Of a stretch of 64,000 bases of DNA, positions 53,979 through 64,000 are shown in pieces. A program made the position numbers and the translations under genes. The DNA comes from Branchiostoma floridae (Eukaryota; Chordata; Leptocardii; Amphioxiformes; Branchiostomatidae): positions 16,726,533-16,790,532 of the forward strand of contig NC_049990.1 of assembly GCF_000003815.2 (NCBI RefSeq). Reading direction: 5' to 3'. Below the pieces are notes generated by a model. That model was not told the origin of the DNA. It saw only the letters and a program-made list of their open reading frames with translations, and made no database searches. The stretch's first letter is position 1. The number at the start of each line of letters is the position of its first letter.

Positions 53979-55820
53979 ATATCTCCTAAAACGCGCGTTC
54001 TTCTCGGCGATTTCCGACGCGCAGATTTGGTCGTCCTGAAAATTCTTTCTGGTATTAGTGCGCAATATAGGTAAAGTGGTCTCATCGCCTTAAACCCCAC
54101 ATCGGCCGTTCCATGTGCGCATTGCAATTAGTGCCATCGGAGATTGTGGGAAACGTATCAAGATTTTTGTCATTTTTCTTTATTACAGTCTGACAAAATG
54201 ATGACTTTTATCTTACGTTTCGGAATGAAACATTGCTTCTATTGATGCTTCCTTCGAATGTAACGTTTCATAAAATTTCAACTGCGTTTGCCCTCAGTGG
54301 CTAGGCAGCCCTTTCTACAAAAAACATTAACTTCTCCGGAGGCGTTCTCCTGGGAATGAATCAGATTAGCCCCAATCGTACAAACGGTCGCACGCTATAT
54401 TAGGCGAAGCCCCTGAGGCGTCGCCAAAAAAACACACACTGCAAACCGAGACCAGAGTCAGACCTTTCTTTCAATCATACCATTTATTGCACAGATACTT
54501 CCTACACACCACTGTTCTAAACATGTTACATGTACGTTAATTGTCCAATCACAAACATCTAGAGCAGCACAAGGCTCAGATTCAGATCTAGAAACTTCTG
54601 AACACCAATTGTTAACCCCTTTCTTATAATCTTGAAAATCACTTTTTTTTTCAATAACTCTACTTGGATATCTTTATTATTTATGATGTGTACATCTTAA
54701 ATAGTCATGGACACTAGTAGGTACCAACTCCAAAATGAATCACCAAAGGAACACAAATGTAATCAGCAACATACACACGGTACTATAGTTGACACATTCT
54801 ACTGTCTATAGTTGGGCTAGTAAGATTAATCACCATTCCAAGTGCGCATGCACAGAGACAGGTGCGTAATGTGTCAACTAGGAAGGCGCCTGACTTGTTA
54901 ACAGTTTTTGTCTAGACCACAGTCTTGATTTACATAACAACGCCCATAGGTGTTTGTTTGTCAATGTGCAAACGAACTTGGAATAGTGAACGACCTTATA
55001 CTTGTTTACACAGCATTATTTTAGTAAAATGTTTTACACTTTATTTCCGCACACATGGTAAAGCACTCACAAAAAGCTTCGATCATTTAACTCATCCTAC
55101 TTTTAAACTGAAATGACCTAAAGCCCATGACACATAACCTGAACGGTAGGGTGATGTCATTAATGTGTCAAATGTGCCTGGTAGCCTGTAACTGCCCCCG
55201 TCTCTGAGAGGGTTCAGAGGACTGACTGAATGGTAGTTTGTTAGTACTTTACAATTGTATATGAAAATAATGTGTACTTCACTAAGTCGATTTCTTTCAC
55301 AACTGAACTAATATGTTTTTAAGATGGTACCTCGATGAACCTTTAAATACTATATTCAATGATCTCAAGGAGATTGTCTTTTCCTTCTTTCATAATGAAT
55401 AATTCTAGGGTCTACTTAATCTAGTAGGTGTAATAAGACATTTAAACCACATTTAACGGACCACAAAATGCATGCAAATACGGCTTACACCAAAGCCCCT
55501 ATTTTGACAGTTTGTACTTTGTTTTCTTAATATCGAGTGTTCCCTTATTAAACATTACAGAATAGATAGTTGCATATTGATAGTTTCGTTTTCTTCTGTC
55601 TTTTACGTTCATTTTCTTCTGTCTTTACCAATCATAGTCATTCTTACATTGGTTAGCTTTTTTTAACATTACTTTAACTGTTTTATTCTTGTATCTTAAA
55701 CCCTAGTCAAGAATAACAATTGTTACAATATTCTTCTATTTACAACATAGATTTTCAGAAGGAAATGTCTACATCCATTACCAATGACACAGTGGTTTTC
55801 AATACATATTTTTCACAAAG

Positions 55821-55931
55821 CAGGGCTCAAAATACTTTGTACCTTTTCTGCATATCTGTTTTCAGATGCAGATAACATCAAAATACCTGTACAGCAATGT
55901 TACTGATATAATGGTGATATTTTGAGCCCTG
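55821..55931. mobile_element. Short MITE, CAGGGCTCAAAATA ends
   Basis: Perfect 14-bp inverted ends. CAAAG directly flanks both sides. Confidence 0.6.
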
Positions 55932-56225
55932 CAAAGGAAAATCAAAATTGATTACATCAACTATTTTCAATATTTCTATGACTTTCACTTCAACCAAAAG
56001 TGACATTCTAAACTTTTTTATGTTAATTTTGACAGCCATCCATTTTTTAAGTATTCTAAGACGTATACAGAACAAATTTTAAGTCATAAGCAAGAGTGGA
56101 ATGACCTAGAAGCATAGTAGAGTAGAAGCAAGAAGATTGTAGGTTAGGAATTCAAGACAATTACATTACATGTGTAGATGATTCACATAACACTGGTACT
56201 TAAGGGGGAAATATAGCACTCATTA

Positions 56226-56532
56226 AAGGTCCATTTTGTAACATTTTGGCCCTAAATAGAAAATGTTCTCAATAATAAAGCTATCATGTGGAAGACATGT
56301 ACCATCTATCTCAGCATATTTCCATTGTTTATGTGTATTTCTGGTGTTTATAAACTGTACAAAACAAGGTTCCCAACCATTTCAAATTAGAAAAAAAAAA
56401 AAAACAAAACATGGTACATTTGTTTGAAACATCAGTTTGGATGGTATTTTGTAACACCTAATTCAATATCCATATGCAATACTACTATAATGTTGATCGA
56501 CCATATTGTCCTAATGTTACATAATGGACCTT
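56226..56532. mobile_element. MITE, AAGGTCCATT ends
   Basis: AAGGTCCATTTTGTAACATT and the near-perfect inverse of it at 56513-56532. Confidence 0.6.
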
Positions 56533-57116
56533 CAAGGGGACTAATAACATAAAAAGTAGTCAGTTATGTCTAAGCCAACGACTTGTACTCATCTGACCAC
56601 CTTCAAGAAGATGTCGGAGGGCAGAACTGTTACAGTAATGTTTTCTGCGTAGTCTGTGTTTCTGGGAATGAAAGCTCTAAACAGCCTGTAAGAATTATGT
56701 CTTTGTTTCAAGTTCTCTGTTCTGGAAAAAGTTGTGGTTTAGTACCTTTGCTTACACATATATGAGATTTTAAGAAAGAAAACAGAAGTAAAAGTTATAA
56801 TTTAAGGATAGGAAAAGAGGAGTGGAAAACAGAAAAACTTGACTCAAAGTTTGTTCTCAATTGTCAACAGAAATATTTACAAAAACAATTTAAACCAATA
56901 AACATAATATACATCTAACCATGATGTTTACAACTATAAGCCATTCCACAGTTCCATCACTGCAAAGCATTGTAGGTAAGGTCATAGGTTACACCTCAAA
57001 CTTTGACCTTAGCCCACAATGCATCACAACTGCACATGCTCACTAAGAACTGTGATATGCCTTATTACTACTGCTAATAATCAATTTATAGGTTAACAAA
57101 GATCAAAGGTATGTAG

Positions 57117-57477
57117 CAGGGTTGTAGCCAGCCTGAAATCATTTTCTGTCTCCTCGATTTTGAATGGGAATACTATGGAGCACAGAAAGTGTGAGACATC
57201 GCAAGAAGTTCCAAGGGGGTCTGGGGTCCCAGAAAATTTTGAAATCTGGACCCTCTGGAAGCTACTTCCTGCATTTTGAGGTGTAGATTTTGCTGATAAC
57301 TATGCTGTTCAACGGCATCTGTTTGGGTGAAAAATTACACAAGGCTTTCAGGTTTTTTTATATCTTTACATATTGATTTTTGTCCGTCATAGAGGACGGA
57401 ATGGGCAAACTATTTTTCCGTCCCCAGCTACAAAATTTGATCAAAGGACGGAAGGACGGGCACTGGCTACAACCCTG
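57117..57477. mobile_element. hAT-type MITE with 8-bp target duplication
   Basis: CAGGGTTGTAGCCAG and its perfect inverse are flanked by GTATGTAG on both sides (57109-57116, 57478-57485). CAGGG ends with an 8-bp duplication are hAT hallmarks. Confidence 0.8.
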
Positions 57478-58169
57478 GTATGTAGTAAGTAAAAAAAACA
57501 ACAGAAAGGGCTGGTGAATACAAACGGAAATGCTTGAAGAACGATCAGTCCCATTTCTGTACAGGCCTGTGTGCCCCCTGCCCAAACCGAGTGTAGTCAT
57601 CCCTGTCAAAACAAAGCATCAAGCTTAACATAAGCAGAAATGAGTTAGCAATTAGTAGTAGTAAGCATCCTTTCAAGGAAGGAAAAAAATAACAGAATGC
57701 AAGAATCTATTCTCAGCTTTCTATTAAAAAACTGTAGCTACTGTATCAGAAAAAAGTATTAGGATTAAAAGCAGAAAATCAACAGTTAACAGAAAAAAGT
57801 AGAAAAGAAGTTAAAAATAAACAAAAACATATTAGCACAAATTTGTGCAACAAAGTTGTCTTTTGACAGCCTCTGTTAGTAGTGTAAAATAGCTTATAGC
57901 TTAAAAAACGTATAAGTTAAACCTTGCCTTTTCCACCCTTTTGAACAGAGATTTTGTAACAGTATTTTCTCAGTTTTTCAAAGTCACATTTAAGATTTAA
58001 ATGTAAAAGTGAGAGAAATCCCAATCAACATCTGGAAAGGTTTTATCCGTCCATTTAAACACATAGGGTAAAAATTCTCCAAACATGCAAAGAGACTTTA
58101 ACACCAGCTTCCTATATTAACCACCATGATTCCTGCGTAGTGTAGTAAGGAGATTTGAGAGTTTGGTCA

Positions 58170-58355
58170 TTACTCGGTTTTCATGCGTCCGGACGTCATG
58201 CGGTAGATGATGGAGTCGCGCCCGGGTTCCATGTACAGGAGGTTGTACGCTACGGAGTAGACCGCGAGAAGTAGCAGGACCCCCAGCCACAGGGACATGT
58301 TGAAGATGACCGGGTAGTCAGGGTTGATTTTGGGCGCAAGGTTACCAGGCTTGTC
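58170..58355 (-). CDS. ATP6AP2: ATP6AP2 terminal exon
   Basis: 61 codons and stop (58170-58172): DKPGNLAPKINPDYPVIFN, the membrane helix and cytoplasmic tail. Confidence 0.95.
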   Translation of the reverse strand, partial: DKPGNLAPKINPDYPVIFNMSLWLGVLLLLAVYSVAYNLLYMEPGRDSIIYRMTSGRMKTE

Positions 58356-59237
58356 CTAAGGAGGGAAATAAGTGGTAAAAAAAATCACTAACGTTGGGTA
58401 CTGTGTAAGCAAAAAGTTTGAACAAAGTGTATACAATATTCACATTCATGTACTTCATACACATACACAATATATTAATATACACTTTATGCAACATGCA
58501 AAATTTACATCACATTGTGTACGTCAGGGTCGCACAACTCCACTAGTACAGTTGTGCAGGGCAAGTTAAACTTAAAGTGTCAATCGGACAAGTGCATGTT
58601 TACTTTAAGCCCACTTTCCTGATTGGGCAAGTACAACCCCCTCCCCGAAACAGTATTAGCCCGTTGCATGTGGTTTGTTAAGTTCTCCCCCCCCCCGGTT
58701 CACCACCAGTTATTGCCACCAAAGAGGAAACAAACTATGACATGCCTCTAAAATACTATTAATAGTTATCTGGCCTTCTGAAATCATGTTTGTAAACAAC
58801 CTATATCCCAACAAAAAACGTCAGATATCCCCTAAAAGTTTATTGTTTGAAGTAAAAATACTTAGAAATGCAGAGAGGAAGGGGTCATTTAAATTTTGGG
58901 CAAGTGAAAAGTTGGTTCGGGCAAGTAAATTCTTGAGTGAAGTTTTGAAAACTTCTCCAACCCTGCCCTAAATGAACTACCTAAATTCAAAAAAAGCAAT
59001 TCACAATTTATTTACCTTTTCTGGTGTCATCCTTTTTAAACATTTTAGACAAAATTGCCCCTGCAATAGCTTCATAAATGCATGGGGAGCCAAGCCAATA
59101 TGTATTGAGAATTATGTCCCCTAACTTTGGTAAAAGAGCCTATATCAGTCGTGAACAGTAACAGTTGTAACAGTAATTTAACAATCTTTCTCAGTCACTA
59201 GTTAAATTTTTAATAAAAGTATATTGTGTAATAAAAG

Positions 59238-59315
<78 letters not shown>

Positions 59316-62300
59316 CTGTCTATCATACTGTTACCTGTGCCTGTTGAAGCAGTGAGCGTCGGGACCGCTGCATACCACCCGTGGGGGTAGACAGAGTCAT
59401 GGCTTCCACTACAACATTGCCTGAGTACAGCTCAGCAACTGTCTTGGAAAACTATGAGAGAAATGTGGGCATTTTTAGCAAAACCTTAGGGGTAGATTTT
59501 AAAATGCTCGTTTTCCAAACATCAGACACATCAGAATATATAGGATGAAAAAAGATACATCATTAATAATACCTGACAGTGTGTTCTGCTTTCGAAACAT
59601 ACTACAATGCTTAAAGCGTCTATCCTTAACGTTAGTGAAATATATTGATTATATTCTCCTTCCATCCCCTCACAAAAGTTTTCCACCATACTGTAAATCG
59701 TACAAAGCACATTCAAAATGAGTGAATATATGCTGGAAATTGAAATAAAAAAATATCAGAAAAAGATACTTATGTCAAAGATTAGAATGCCAAATTCAAT
59801 TTTCAAATGTCAAAGAAGAGAACAAAAATAAAGAATCTGCTGTACAGTTTACCATACCCCTTCATTTGTTCAACCTTCCTGACCATTTATATTTCAGATA
59901 ATACTATTCATATTGAATTCGAAGGCAATTTTTTTGTCAACCTTTTTTTTATTTGCATCAGTTTTGGGGTTGCCAGAGGGTGTCATTAATACATGTATTA
60001 TTAAAGCCACACATTAATGGACTTACACCAAGAGACAACAACACCAAACTTCCTCATTAAGAAAAATCTATAAAACCCAGCACCTTGGGTAGGAAGCTGT
60101 TGAGGACAGTGATGGCATCCTGGACCTGCTGACTTGTCGGGCCGTACTCTTGAGCCAGCCGCCCTACACCGGTCAGACTCACACTGACCAGGTCTGGCAC
60201 ACCGTCGGACACCAACGCCTGCTGACCACTCAACTGTAAATTAAAGGTATGAAGGGTGATCAGTTAGGCCTAGGGAAAAAAGTTGTACTTTCTGTTTTCC
60301 GAGCTACACTAGAAAAATGTGCTGACCTGAGCCTTATTTTAGGTGGGCAGTGGAGTCACATAGTTTCAAGTCCAAATTCTCATTCACTCACTCACTCACA
60401 CTCACTATTGAATTCAGACTGCTTCTTAGGCCTAGGAAAAAAAATGTTGTGTTTCCTGTTTCAGTCCTGAAAAAATTAGGGTCGGTAGGTAGGGATTATC
60501 TTCTTTTTTTCTTGTAATTTTTATTAGGCTGGCCAAAACTCTAGTAATACATATTACAATACAGTCGAACAAAGTAACCTGAAGTGCATGAGGACACTTC
60601 AAACTTTAATCTTGTGCACAATAGATACATTTATCCTTCATTAGATAGGACAAGCAGTGTTTTTGCTTCAATGGGAAGCAGGCTGAATAAAAATTCTAAC
60701 TGGAAACTGTGACTCCTCTGCCCATCCCAAAAAAAAGTCTAGGGTCGGCAGGTTTTTCTAGGGTAGGTAGGGAAACAGGAAACACAACATTTTTTTTCCT
60801 AGGCCTTATTCAAGTAAACAAAAATGATTGTACTATCTAATGAAGGACAAATGTATCCAAAGAGGCTAATATATAATATAACCTCTTTGTAACCAAATAA
60901 GCACAAAATTGAAGTTCGACATTGAAAACGAAAGTGTCCTCATGCATTTCATTTTTACGTTGTTGAACTGAATTGTAATTTGGCAGAAGTGATGAAGAAA
61001 TTAGAAAAAAAAAGAAAATCCCTACCTAACTACCCAACAAGTTGCATCAACAAGTCAAATTTCAAGACATTATCATATAGTATGAAGTCTTTTATCAACA
61101 TCTATCAGATTTTTAAATCATTGTGGTCATTACATATGGCAGGTTTACTAAAAAAAAATTAAATGAATTTATCCATTCTCCATCCCTTCTNNNNNNNNNN
61201 NNNNNNNNNNNNNNNNNNNNNNNNNNNNNNNNNNNNNNNNNNNNNNNNNNNNNNNNNNNNNNNNNNNNNNNNNNNNNNNNNNNNNNNNNNNNNNNNNNNN
61301 NNNNNNNNNNNNNNNNNNNNNNNNNNNNNNNNNNNNNNNNNNNNNNNNNNNNNNNNNNNNNNNNNNNNNNNNNNNNNNNNNNNNNNNNNNNNNNNNNNNN
61401 NNNNNNNNNNNNNNNNNNNNNNNNNNNNNNNNNNNNNNNNNNNNNNNNNNNNNNNNNNNNNNNNNNNNNNNNNNNNNNNNNNNNNNNNNNNNNNNNNNNN
61501 NNNNNNNNNNNNNNNNNNNNNNNNNNNNNNNNNNNNNNNNNNNNNNNNNNNNNNNNNNNNNNNNNNNNNNNNNNNNNNNNNNNNNNNNNNNNNNNNNNNN
61601 NNNNNNNNNNNNNNNNNNNNNNNNNNNNNNNNNNNNNNNNNNNNNNNTCAAATATGAAAAATGTTGATATGATTCCCGAACAGACAAAATATTCTTTTCA
61701 AATTACATGTGGTGTAAAAAGCATTAAGTCCCCTTATGGGTTTCCTTACCATGCCAAAATTTTTACCAAAAAAGTTCCTCACCATGAAAGGGCAAAGACC
61801 CAATTCATACCATCCCCCTGATTGGTTGCTTGGTTACCTTGCTATTACCATTACGCTACTACTATAAAATCGTGGCTAGAACCCTGCTACCTTGTACTCA
61901 AATGTTCCCTGTGTCTGTATATGCCAGTTCTCTGCTAACACAATGGAAGGTAGGCTTCTAAGTATGTAGTGAGAGGCTGAACTTGATGTGAAAGCTGCAA
62001 ACTTAAAAAGGAAATGAAAGCAGGGTTCTCCCCAAAGGGTGGAATAAGGGAGGCCCTCCACTATACTCTCACCCAGCTCCACTATACTATTTTTCAAATT
62101 AAGTGTTTCTTCCCTATTTTCTTTGTTACTTTTGCTAAGATTAATGACAATTCACAGATTTTTGTACGAAGTGGCATCACTTTTCCAGTCAGCATTGTCT
62201 GCAAAAACTTGTGAATGAGCAATGATCAAAACAATAGTAGTTTTGCCACTTCACAACAAAGGAATAACAACAGTATATTATACTTGTAGTATTTGACACC

Positions 62301-63478
62301 CTCTGTCATTGCAAAATGAACCCATTTTCATGAAAGTGCAGCGCGTTGGTGCGGGTTATTTTTGCCAGCCCCTCCACTATACTAAAAAATTCTGGGGAGA
62401 ACCCTGGAAAGTTTAAAAATTCCATGTAAATCTCACCTCCTTAGTGGTATTCAGGCTCCCTAGTCTCTCAGTCCTCAGCACTGACCCATCCTTCTGCAAG
62501 TGGACAGCAATCTGCTGGGGGGTGGCAGGCAGCTCAGAGAACAGCCCTGGGTACAGCGGTCTCACCTCAAACACCTAGGACATGGAGGATTAAAGACAGA
62601 CACTTACTCCCTGGCCATATGTGTGAATTTTGATATAAATACATGACAATTGGCAACAAGACTTCAGAGGCCGATTGCCCACGTCTATAGCAACTTTTCA
62701 CTGGCTCTAGATTCAAATATCATGTTTTTTCACTTGTTAACAAGTATGAATATGTATGTGTATGTATGTATGATTCTTCGCATTCTTACTTGCAGCAAGG
62801 AAATCCTTTTATTTTTCTGTAAAAATGTAACAAGAGAAAGAACTCTTTCGGCTTGCTCACTTAACACTTTGTGTGTGTCAAATGCATGAGTGGGCTATCT
62901 TAGCCAAGCTAGTAGACTAATACAAAATGTATGTAAGCACATTTACCAAGGAAAAATCACACCCATTGGAAAACCTCACTGGCCTGATTAGGTAATCACA
63001 GGAAGACATCAGGCTTTTAGCTAAGATTTTATCATAGGGGGTCCAAATTTCTTGGTGATATAAGTACGACTATTGTAGGGGGGTCTGGGGCATCCACCTT
63101 CCATGGTGCAGAGCTTGAGAGAATTTTAAGTTGAAATTGTGCATTTTGAGGTATCCTGAGGGGCAAAATTACTGTCAGCGATGTCACAAAAACTGTGCAT
63201 CCAATTTCTTGTTTTTTTTAAAAGAAAAGTGTGCCAAAATGATATCTTGATGCATGCCTGGCTAAAAGCCTGGAGGACATACATTTTTGTACATTTGCCA
63301 GATTGGCATCTTCTCTTGCCAAGGGCACACTGGGCTTATTTAACTAAGCCTGGTTTCATAGCTACTCAAAAACAAATCTTACGTTCCCGTCCATGGTGAG
63401 GTCCAGCATGAGAGATTTTCTGTCAGGAAAACTGGAGGCGATGTGGCTGTGCACTGCAGACAGGTCTGGTAGTCCAGT
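58170..63478 (-). CDS. ATP6AP2: (Pro)renin receptor / V-ATPase accessory protein 2, 3' five exons (partial)
   Basis: Exons 63383-63478, 62437-62574, 60084-60233, 59335-59451 and 58170-58355 (minus strand, all phase 0) encode the last 228 residues; the human protein is 350, so the N-terminal third lies past 64000. It aligns through the luminal domain (ELPATPQQIAVHLQKDG, SLTGVGRLAQEYG, AELYSGNVVVEAMTL), a dibasic cleavage region MQRSRRSLL, the membrane helix NMSLWLGVLLLLAVYSVAY and the conserved tail EPGRDSIIYRMTSGRMKTE. Known roles: assembly and ER exit of the V-ATPase, acidification of vesicles, Wnt signalling as an LRP6-V-ATPase adaptor, and (pro)renin binding in vertebrates. Introns carry MITEs, a GA repeat and an assembly gap. 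The family call is firm because exon order, length and tail all agree. Confidence 0.95.
59240..59312. repeat. (GA)n microsatellite in ATP6AP2 intron
   Basis: Nearly pure GA, ending about 20 bases from the donor of the neighbouring exon. Confidence 0.95.
59335..59451 (-). CDS. ATP6AP2: ATP6AP2 exon with dibasic processing site
   Basis: 39 codons: FSKTVAELYSGNVVVEAM, TLSTPTGGMQRSRRSLLQQAQ. Confidence 0.93.
60084..60233 (-). CDS. ATP6AP2: ATP6AP2 exon
   Basis: 50 codons from LSGQQALVSDGVPDLVSV to TVLNSFLPK. Donor AAG|GTGCTG is weak. Confidence 0.92.
60428..61040. repeat. Nested fold-back repeats in ATP6AP2 intron
   Basis: Inverted pairs: AGGCCTAGGAAAAAAAATGT (60428) with 60780-60808; GTAGGTAGGGATT (60486) with 61016-61028; TGCATGAGGACACTT (60585) with 60934-60948; CCTTCATTAGATAG (60634) with 60836-60849. 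Probably two overlapping MITEs. Confidence 0.6.
61191..61647. other. Assembly gap (457 N)
   Basis: In the ATP6AP2 intron between 60233 and 62437. Confidence 0.99.
62021..62406. mobile_element. MITE, CAGGGTTCTCCCCA ends
   Basis: Perfect 14-bp inverted ends; GAAAG flanks both sides (62016-62020, 62407-62411). CCTCCACTATACT occurs several times inside. Confidence 0.7.
62437..62574 (-). CDS. ATP6AP2: ATP6AP2 exon
   Basis: 46 codons from VFEVRPLYPGLFSELP to RLGSLNTTKE; acceptor TCCTAG, donor GAG|GTGAGA. Confidence 0.92.
63383..63478 (-). CDS. ATP6AP2: ATP6AP2 exon (first one inside the window)
   Basis: 32 codons: TGLPDLSAVHSHIASSF, PDRKSLMLDLTMDGN; acceptor CCCTACAG, donor AAC|GTAAGA. Confidence 0.9.
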
Positions 63479-64000
63479 CTGTAGGGAAAACATACAGCAA
63501 ATATGAAACATGCAAAAGTGTTTTTTTTTTCTGGTTTTATATTGTACATATTCAATTTAAGAATGTGGCAAACACACCATAACAGGTTATAACCATCTTA
63601 CCATCATCAATGATGAAAAATCAAGCAGTAATGAAATACTTGTAGTTCAGCAGTTTTCTATACAAACAAAGCACAGCTATCTTTAAAAATGAAAACGACA
63701 CAAGAAAATACATGGAAATTGAAGTACCTTAAACCCGCTAGTACGTAGACTACTTTTGAACTTTTCAAAGGCATCTCCAAAAATGTTTATCAATAAATTA
63801 TCATATTAATGAAAGTTCCTTTCCAATGTTGTGTACAGATTGAGCCTTTTTCTAGAAATATGCTTGTTGGAAGGACAGCAAGTTATATCTGGGCCCACCA
63901 AAAATCTTGAACTTTATGACATAAAACTGATGAAAGTGTATTTTCAAAGGTTAAAAATGACAAAATGAATTATTAACCACGTGGGCCCCAAAACAGAAAG
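63479..64000 (-). other. ATP6AP2: ATP6AP2 intron, continuing past the window
   Basis: No further exon recognised before the window ends. Confidence 0.5.

Larger units (their letters stand above)
54483..58169 (-). other. ATP6AP2: Probable long 3' UTR or 3' flank of ATP6AP2
   Basis: No gene recognised in 3.7 kb. Minus-strand AATAAA signals occur at 54483-54488, 55040-55045 and 55682-55687; which is used cannot be told. Contains three MITEs listed separately. Confidence 0.35.

Noticed and set aside
58525-58965. CAGGGT...CCCTG pair as another hAT MITE
   Set aside because: Ends match only for a few bases and flanks show no target duplication.
61123-61821. Frames of 164-232 codons
   Set aside because: They run through the N gap.

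Overview
The window is eukaryotic genomic DNA from an animal. Genes are split by GT-AG introns, repeats are dense, and the recognisable genes (ATP6AP2, POMK, a CXorf38-type protein, a fatty-acid-binding-like protein, non-LTR retrotransposons of the CR1/L2 kind) point to an invertebrate deuterostome. Amphioxus (Branchiostoma) is the most likely source. That is an inference from gene content, not a match. Three runs of N (3786-3984, 38830-38929, 61191-61647) are assembly gaps.

Layout. Positions 1-18890 hold a tandem duplication of a small FABP-like gene. Only the last exon of copy A is inside the window (1569-1625). Copy B is complete in five exons (12905-17664). Between them lie a degenerate minus-strand non-LTR retrotransposon (about 3296-7440), an unidentified coding fragment (8186-8439) and several MITEs. 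Positions 19812-22240 are a nested DNA transposon and a long TG microsatellite.

The main gene runs from 23619 to 52404 on the plus strand. Fifteen or sixteen phase-consistent exons encode a protein of about 1,234-1,255 residues. Its N-terminus matches the human CXorf38 family and carries an RNxxxH motif typical of HEPN ribonuclease folds. A coiled coil follows, then eight double-stranded-RNA-binding domains (dsRBDs). A dsRNA sensor and a putative RNase in one polypeptide is the most exciting object here. It would be a single-chain functional parallel to OAS/RNase L or PKR, if the HEPN part is active.

Two genes are nested antisense in its introns. POMK (protein O-mannose kinase) is complete in two exons (26230-30908) in the 15.5-kb first intron. 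A single-exon GNAT/AANAT-like acetyltransferase with one frameshift (48576-49282) lies in the intron between exons 13 and 14. Intron 1 also holds two inverted copies of a 1.1-kb transposon flanking POMK exon 1, a TTAA-flanked piggyBac-like element nested in one of them, a 34-bp minisatellite, a second non-LTR retrotransposon with a 2A-like motif, a mariner-derived MITE and SINEs.

The right end (58170-63478, minus strand) carries the last five exons of ATP6AP2, the (pro)renin receptor and V-ATPase accessory protein. Its 5' exons lie beyond the window, and its 3' UTR may be long (down to about 54483) and MITE-rich.
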